Below, piece after piece: positions 59,823-64,000 of a stretch of 64,000 nucleotides of DNA. This DNA comes from Bacteroidetes bacterium UBA7674 (GTDB lineage Bacteria; Bacteroidota; Bacteroidia; Chitinophagales; Chitinophagaceae): NCBI GenBank assembly GCA_002483105.1, contig DLHG01000009.1, positions 366,791 through 430,790 on the forward strand. The letters run 5' to 3'. The position numbers and the translations under genes are program-made. The notes beneath the pieces are model-generated. The model ran no database searches, was not told the origin of the DNA, and saw only the letters and a list, made by a program, of their open reading frames with translations. Position 1 is the stretch's first letter; every line of letters begins with the position of its first letter.

Positions 59823-60776
59823 ATGAAACTGACTGATAAATTAGCTGAGGCGAAGAAGCCTATTATATCTTTTGAGATACTACCTCCTACCAAAGGGAAG
59901 AGTATAGATTCTATCTACAATACGCTCGATCCGCTCATGGAGTTCGATCCTGCTTTCATCAATGTTACCTATCACAGGGCAGAACAGGTGTTCAAGAAAA
60001 TGCCGAATGGTGGTTTTGAAAGGGTGGAAATACGTAAACGCCCGGGTACTGTAGGTATCTGTGCTGCACTGATGCATAAATATAAAGTGGAAGCCATTCC
60101 TCACCTTATATGTGGTGGCTTTAGTAAAGAAGAAACAGAGAATGCGCTGATAGACCTGCACTTTTTAGGAATGAAAAATGTGCTGGCACTGCGTGGTGAT
60201 GCTGCAGCAAATGAAAAATTCTTCACACCGCACCCGCATGGTCACCGCTATGCAGATGAGCTGGTGAAACAAATAGTGGACCTGAACAGTGGTCGCTACC
60301 TGGAGGATGATATAATGGATGGTGTAAAAACAGACTTCTGTATTGGCGTTGCGGGTTATCCTGAAAAACATATGGAGTCACCCAATGTTGATACGGATAT
60401 CCACTACCTGAAAAACAAGATAGATCTCGGCGCGCACTATATCACTACACAGATGTTCTTTAACAATGAACACTACTACAACTTCGTTAAACGCTGCCGC
60501 GAAAATGGTATCAACGTACCTATACTCACTGGTTTGAAACCCGTAACGAATAAGCGCCAGCTGAACATGATACCTTCTGTGTTCAATGCAGAGATACCAT
60601 TGGAGCTAAGCAAGGGAATACAGAATGCAAAGACTGATGCCGCTGCCGACCAGGTAGGCCAGGAATGGTTGCTGCATCAATGCAAAGACCTTCTGAAAAA
60701 TAATGTACCTGTATTGCACTTCTATACATTGGGCAAACCGAATATAATATATAACGTACTGAAAGAACTGTTTTAA
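59823..60776 (+). CDS. metF: 5,10-Methylenetetrahydrofolate reductase
   Basis: 317 residues. TIM-barrel MTHFR marks: ISFEILPPTKGKS, FINVTYHRAEQ, VEAIPHLICGGFSKEETENAL, NVLALRGDA, IGVAGYPEKH, LGAHYITTQMFFNNEHYYNF and VPILTGLKPV. It uses FAD and NADH to make methyl-THF for methionine synthesis. Slightly longer than E. coli MetF. Terminated by a hairpin and convergent with the APH-fold gene. Confidence 0.95.
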   Translation: MKLTDKLAEAKKPIISFEILPPTKGKSIDSIYNTLDPLMEFDPAFINVTYHRAEQVFKKMPNGGFERVEIRKRPGTVGICAALMHKYKVEAIPHLICGGFSKEETENALIDLHFLGMKNVLALRGDAAANEKFFTPHPHGHRYADELVKQIVDLNSGRYLEDDIMDGVKTDFCIGVAGYPEKHMESPNVDTDIHYLKNKIDLGAHYITTQMFFNNEHYYNFVKRCRENGINVPILTGLKPVTNKRQLNMIPSVFNAEIPLELSKGIQNAKTDAAADQVGQEWLLHQCKDLLKNNVPVLHFYTLGKPNIIYNVLKELF

Positions 60777-60781
60777 ATACT

Positions 60782-60808
60782 AAAGCCACCGATAAGGTGG
60801 CTTTTTAT
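60782..60808 (+). terminator. Intrinsic terminator after metF
   Basis: Stem AAAGCCACC / GGTGGCTTT with loop GATAA, followed by TTTATTTT, before the convergent gene end. Confidence 0.85.
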
Positions 60809-60810
60809 TT

Positions 60811-61794
60811 TCAGACAGTTATTCCATTAAGCTCCGCATACCTTTTTATCAGTTGTGTAATGAACCGTTTCAGGTAGGTGCCGTTGTAGAAAGAGTTTGA
60901 CCAGTTATCGTGCCGAACGGCTTGTATGCCAAGGTAAAAGAAATACATGCTCAGGCCAAGTGCGGGAAGCAGCTTTTTTTCTTCAGCACTAATGCTTGTA
61001 ATGGATTCATAGCCGTTCAGGAAAGCATTTACTTTTCCTTTGCAAATATTTTCGTCACGTTCCACATTGTTGAGCTGTAATATGTAATACGCTATATCCA
61101 GGCTCAGCCAACCATTACCGCAAAAGTCAAAATCGAAAAGACTGATCTTCCCGTCATTAGTGATGTTCATGTTGTCAAACCAGATGTCTATATGGATGGT
61201 CCCTTTACGCAGATAGTCTTCATTTGCATTCTGTAGTTCGTTGAGCAGGTAAGACTGCAAAGATTTCATATAGGCGAACTCGTCAGTCTCTTCAGGAAGA
61301 AATGCTTTCACCTCCTCCAGTGGTTCTACTAAAAGGTTCCGGAGTGTATAGTTGGTCCGCTCTACATAAAAGTTCTCTGTAGCTTTATGGAAGTTAGCCA
61401 TCATCACTCCTGCATTGTAATGTTGCTCTGCAGAATAGTTATGCAACTTTTCGCCATCAGCATAAGAGAACATAACGCCATAGCGTGTTCCTTCCGGTGC
61501 CTCAAATTCCTGAATGTACTTGCCTGCATTGTCAACTATAGGATAAGAAATGGATAACCCTTGTGCTTTGAGGTGACCAATAAACCTTATCTCTTCATTT
61601 ATCTCATTTGTAGTGCGCCAGTTGAGACTATATACGCGAAAAATGAATTTTCCTTCTGAAGATGATACAAGATAAGTGTCATTAATCCCGCACTTTATAA
61701 TACTACACATAGCAGCAGAGCCTAAGGAGTAATGCTCCATCAGGTAAGCTGCAAGATGCTTTTTAGAAAGCGTTGAATTGGTGACAGGGAACAT
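60811..61794 (-). CDS. APH-fold phosphotransferase
   Basis: 327 residues from the ATG at 61794 (MFPVTNSTLSKKHLAAYL). A longer frame to 61848 is made of the repeat sequence and is not used. ATP-binding Lys is likely in GKFIFRVYS; the catalytic loop is HIDIWFDNMN and the metal Asp in LFDFDFCGNGW, as in aminoglycoside and homoserine kinase type II proteins. The acceptor is unknown; a small hydroxyl compound in the cytoplasm is the usual role. It lies 90 bases downstream of the beta-lactamase-like gene, across the inverted repeat. Confidence 0.8.
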   Translation of the reverse strand: MFPVTNSTLSKKHLAAYLMEHYSLGSAAMCSIIKCGINDTYLVSSSEGKFIFRVYSLNWRTTNEINEEIRFIGHLKAQGLSISYPIVDNAGKYIQEFEAPEGTRYGVMFSYADGEKLHNYSAEQHYNAGVMMANFHKATENFYVERTNYTLRNLLVEPLEEVKAFLPEETDEFAYMKSLQSYLLNELQNANEDYLRKGTIHIDIWFDNMNITNDGKISLFDFDFCGNGWLSLDIAYYILQLNNVERDENICKGKVNAFLNGYESITSISAEEKKLLPALGLSMYFFYLGIQAVRHDNWSNSFYNGTYLKRFITQLIKRYAELNGITV

Positions 61795-61810
61795 TTCAGT
61801 GAACAGTGAA

Positions 61811-61887
61811 TAGTGAACAGATAACAGTGTGCAGATAATAGTGAACAATATCAGCTCTGTACTCTGTTCACTGTTATCTGTTCACTA
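61811..61887. repeat. Inverted repeat between the beta-lactamase-like and APH-fold genes
   Basis: TAGTGAACAGATAACAGTG (61811-61829) and its exact reverse complement CACTGTTATCTGTTCACTA (61869-61887), with further degenerate GTGAACAGT units around. The stop codon of the upstream gene lies in the right arm. On the minus strand the pair could form a 19-bp stem with a long loop. Confidence 0.75.
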
Positions 61888-62742
61888 TTTCGGCATTGCG
61901 CCGTATTCCTTTAATATTTGTTTCAGTACCTCTACACGGATATTGAAGTAGTCTTTAGTAGTGTCGTTTACAGGTGCTTCAAAGTTTTGTGCGAAGAAGT
62001 ATGGGTATTGACGGAAGTTCGATTTGTTCATAGACTTTTCGTTTTCTTTTACCTGCTCTACGCGCTCTATATAGCCCACTATCCAGTAGATGTAGTTGTC
62101 GCCTACTTGTCCTGTACCTGTTTTGTAAGAAAGTTTGTACTCAGGGGTATCTTCCCATACCATCATGCTGCGCACGATGCGTTGTGAACGCTCGGAGAAA
62201 GGAAGCTCGTTGAAATAAAGGCGCTTTACAAAACCCACCTGCTCGTCGGCAGAGATCTTCAGCGTGTCGTTGACCCATGCTTCGTTGAACTTAGTGCCAA
62301 GCCTCTGGTTGCCATACTTCACTGTATCTATATATGCCTGGAATTCTTTTTCGCCTACCTGGTTGGCTATCTCACGGAAATAGTTGTAGCAGCTCACACG
62401 GAAGGCTTCGCGCATCGTCATGTCTTTGTTGCAGGTATCGCGGCCCATGGGTACACCATCCCATTTTATCACATATTGTTCATCGGGGGCGGTGGCTGTT
62501 TCCAGTCCTATTAATGAGCCCATTATTTTAAAGGTGGATGCCGGCATGAACCGTTCCAGGCAGCGCTCTTTATTATAGTAGTCTACCGCCTCATGATTAT
62601 TATCACGGATGATGATGCAGGCTTTTTTGATGCCATATGCCTCATAGAACTTCGCCCAGTCGGCGTGCTCATGCATACGGTTTTCCCTGCAGGAAGAAAA
62701 AGCAACAATAGTAATAATGAATAATAAGATGCGTGTGCGCAT
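61885..62742 (-). CDS. Class D beta-lactamase-like lipoprotein
   Basis: 285 residues from the ATG at 62742 (MRTRILLFIITIVAFSSC, lipobox Cys18). The start at 62820 lies upstream of the promoter box and is not used. Class D marks: active-site motif S69-T-F-K72 (MPASTFKIMG), Y143-G-N (KYGNQRLG), the AWVNDTLKISADEQVGF omega-like region and K207-T-G (SYKTGTGQ). The second motif, usually SxV, is here S117-C-Y119 in RVSCYNYF. It may hydrolyse beta-lactams or be a penicillin-sensor-like protein. It follows the M23 gene on the same strand. Confidence 0.85.
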   Translation of the reverse strand: MRTRILLFIITIVAFSSCRENRMHEHADWAKFYEAYGIKKACIIIRDNNHEAVDYYNKERCLERFMPASTFKIMGSLIGLETATAPDEQYVIKWDGVPMGRDTCNKDMTMREAFRVSCYNYFREIANQVGEKEFQAYIDTVKYGNQRLGTKFNEAWVNDTLKISADEQVGFVKRLYFNELPFSERSQRIVRSMMVWEDTPEYKLSYKTGTGQVGDNYIYWIVGYIERVEQVKENEKSMNKSNFRQYPYFFAQNFEAPVNDTTKDYFNIRVEVLKQILKEYGAMPK

Positions 62743-62773
62743 GATTTGTAGTAATGATTTGTAAGGAACAAGG

Positions 62774-62781
62774 CAAAGGTA
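62774..62781 (-). promoter_or_regulatory. -7 box for the class D beta-lactamase-like gene (TACCTTTG)
   Basis: An exact TAnnTTTG on the minus strand, 31 bases before the ATG at 62742. Confidence 0.5.
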
Positions 62782-62812
62782 AATGAAATAGGGCTTAGAA
62801 CATATTTGGTTC

Positions 62813-63790
62813 CTAGTCAAATGACTGATTGCCCGCAGCTGAGATCTTCACCATGCGTTCGTATTCGGCGGCGGAAAGGTCGTTGAAGAAGAAATGGACG
62901 GGGTCTATCTTATGTCCGCTCTTTATTACCTCGTAGTGGAGGTGAGGGCCGGTGCTCTTACCCGTGCTGCCTATCCAGCCTATTATTTCTCCGCGGTTTA
63001 CCTGCTGCCCTGCCCGTGCCCTGATACGTACCATATGTCCATATAAGGTCTCGTAGCCGAAGCCGTGGTTGATAATGACATGGTAGCCATAGCCGGTATT
63101 GTCGTAATTGGCCTCACTTACCTTACCATTACCCGTCGCGTAGATAGGCGTTCCCACCGGCGCAGAGAAATCCAGCCCTGTGTGCATTTTCACTGTCTTA
63201 TATATAGGGTCTATCCTGTAACCAAAGCCGGAAGCCAAATGTCGGAGCGATTTGTTGGATATCGGCTGAATGGCCGGGATGGAATGCAGCATCTGCTCTT
63301 TAGACGCCACCATATGCTCCAGCGTATCATAAGAACGGCGTTGTATATGTATGCGGTGGTTCAGCACATCCAGGTTCTCCTTTATGGTCACCAGCATCTC
63401 GTCGGGGTTCAGGTAGGCATACTCGCTGGCATCTATTATACTATAGTTCTTGCCATAACGGATACTGTCGGGTAGGGGGGCAGACTCAAATATGCCCCTA
63501 TATATACTATTGTCCCGTTCTTCCAGCTCTTTTATGTTCTCCGTGAGGTAATTGACCCGGTTCTGTAGCTGTGTATACTGGTTGCGGAGCTCATTCATAT
63601 CGCCGCGCATCATCTTCTCCTTGGGTGAATCCAGGAAGCGGAAGGCGATGGCCACTACTATAATAGACGTAACGATAGCGGCCGCCAGGAAGCCCAAACC
63701 CTTAATGATCCTCTGTCTGGGGGTTATGTGTAGCTTCTCAAACTTATGCGTATCGGTGTTATAGTAATATTTATTTACTCTCTCTCTCAA
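62813..63790 (-). CDS. M23-family metallopeptidase with N-terminal membrane anchor and coiled coil
   Basis: 325 residues. One transmembrane helix near residues 30-50 (GLGFLAAAIVTSIIVVAIAF), a coiled coil (NELRNQYTQLQNRVNYLTENIKEL), then a LytM domain with zinc ligands in KMHTGLDFSAPVG and GPHLHYEVIKSG, plus INHGFGYETLYGHMVRIRA. It probably cuts peptidoglycan cross-links in the periplasm or activates another hydrolase; the HxH motif is intact. It is the first gene at this end of the window; its upstream 210 bases have no gene. Confidence 0.9.
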   Translation of the reverse strand: MRERVNKYYYNTDTHKFEKLHITPRQRIIKGLGFLAAAIVTSIIVVAIAFRFLDSPKEKMMRGDMNELRNQYTQLQNRVNYLTENIKELEERDNSIYRGIFESAPLPDSIRYGKNYSIIDASEYAYLNPDEMLVTIKENLDVLNHRIHIQRRSYDTLEHMVASKEQMLHSIPAIQPISNKSLRHLASGFGYRIDPIYKTVKMHTGLDFSAPVGTPIYATGNGKVSEANYDNTGYGYHVIINHGFGYETLYGHMVRIRARAGQQVNRGEIIGWIGSTGKSTGPHLHYEVIKSGHKIDPVHFFFNDLSAAEYERMVKISAAGNQSFD

Positions 63791-64000
63791 TGTAGCAGTA
63801 AAAATAGCAGTTAATACGATAAATCGGCAATGCGGTAATATGATAATGCCGGTAATGTGGTAAACGTGTGGAGAAGCCCTCCTGTACAGGCTTTTATAGA
63901 GTATGTACGTAAAAGCCTTTATGGTGGCTTGTTAAGCGGTTGTTATCCGCTTCCTAACGGGGGGTTAAGCTGGCCTGTTTCTTTGGAAAAGGGTCTCGCT
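63791..64000. other. Non-coding stretch at the window end
   Basis: About 210 bases upstream of the M23 gene, cut by the window edge. No frame of useful length is seen. Two short dyads are visible, AAGCC...GGCTT (63914-63930) and AAGCGG...CCGCTT (63934-63952), which could belong to the 5' or 3' region of the neighbour outside the window. Confidence 0.5.

Noticed and set aside
61795..61848. N-terminal extension of the APH-fold protein
   Set aside because: Made of the GTGAACAGT-type repeat; the ATG at 61794 fits the family start.

Overview
The window comes from a Bacteroidota chromosome, most likely Chitinophagaceae or a close relative (inferred from gene content and motifs; no search was run). 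Evidence: type IX secretion (T9SS) genes porT, porU, porV and gldJ, a T9SS cargo protein with PKD modules and a type B sorting domain, an Omp28-like lipoprotein, a TonB receptor of the CarboxypepD_reg/beta-barrel type, a sensor kinase with a periplasmic propeller, many short-signal lipoproteins, and at least 19 exact copies of the Bacteroidota -7 promoter box TAnnTTTG placed just upstream of genes. No prophage, insertion sequence, CRISPR array or integrative element is visible; this is mostly core chromosome with a lipoprotein-rich accessory fraction.

Layout. 1-4.6 kb: 3' end of smc, a cysteine-cluster protein, a tail-anchored J-domain protein, an AlkA-type glycosylase, a small basic protein and a Tat-exported LigB-type dioxygenase. 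4.6-16.7 kb: DsbA-like protein, amino acid permease, propeller sensor kinase with NarL-type regulator, divergent TonB receptor, then an ACMSD-type decarboxylase, a 3-oxoadipyl-CoA-type thiolase and a PLP sulfur-amino-acid lyase. 16.9-24.4 kb: giant T9SS cargo, dnaK and a lipoprotein. 24.5-31.5 kb: argS, LolC/E-type permease with rbfA, Omp28-like lipoprotein, lspA-zapA and murF. 31.5-38.4 kb: gldJ divergent from porU-porV, the T9SS core of the window. 38.6-46.7 kb: two LolA-like paralogues, an ABC-F ATPase, the three-gene pnt transhydrogenase operon and two EGF-like lipoproteins.

46.8-50 kb is the translation/secretion block: tRNA-Thr(TGT), Tyr(GTA), Gly(TCC), Thr(GGT), tuf, tRNA-Trp(CCA), secE, nusG. 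The order matches E. coli thrU-tyrU-glyT-thrT-tufB. It carries a strong hairpin with a T-run between tRNA-Tyr and tRNA-Gly and a degenerate tRNA-Gly 3' copy, and it stops at a very strong terminator after nusG instead of running into rplK. 50-64 kb: DUF1493-like protein, porT, 1-Cys peroxiredoxin, two hypothetical proteins, ubiE/menG, engB, several lipoproteins, a GH3-family protein, lptB, metF, an APH-fold kinase, a class D beta-lactamase-like lipoprotein and an M23 endopeptidase.

Cell-envelope functions dominate and fit together: secretion (SecE, LspA, LolC/E-like, LptB, PorT/U/V, GldJ) and wall synthesis or remodelling (MurF, ZapA, M23, beta-lactamase-like). I found no clearly undescribed multi-gene system. 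The best leads are the near-leaderless promoter architecture, the modified tRNA-tuf operon, the repeat families, and the paired EGF-like and LolA-like lipoprotein/secreted families. Many start sites were moved inward because a promoter box lies inside the longest open frame.
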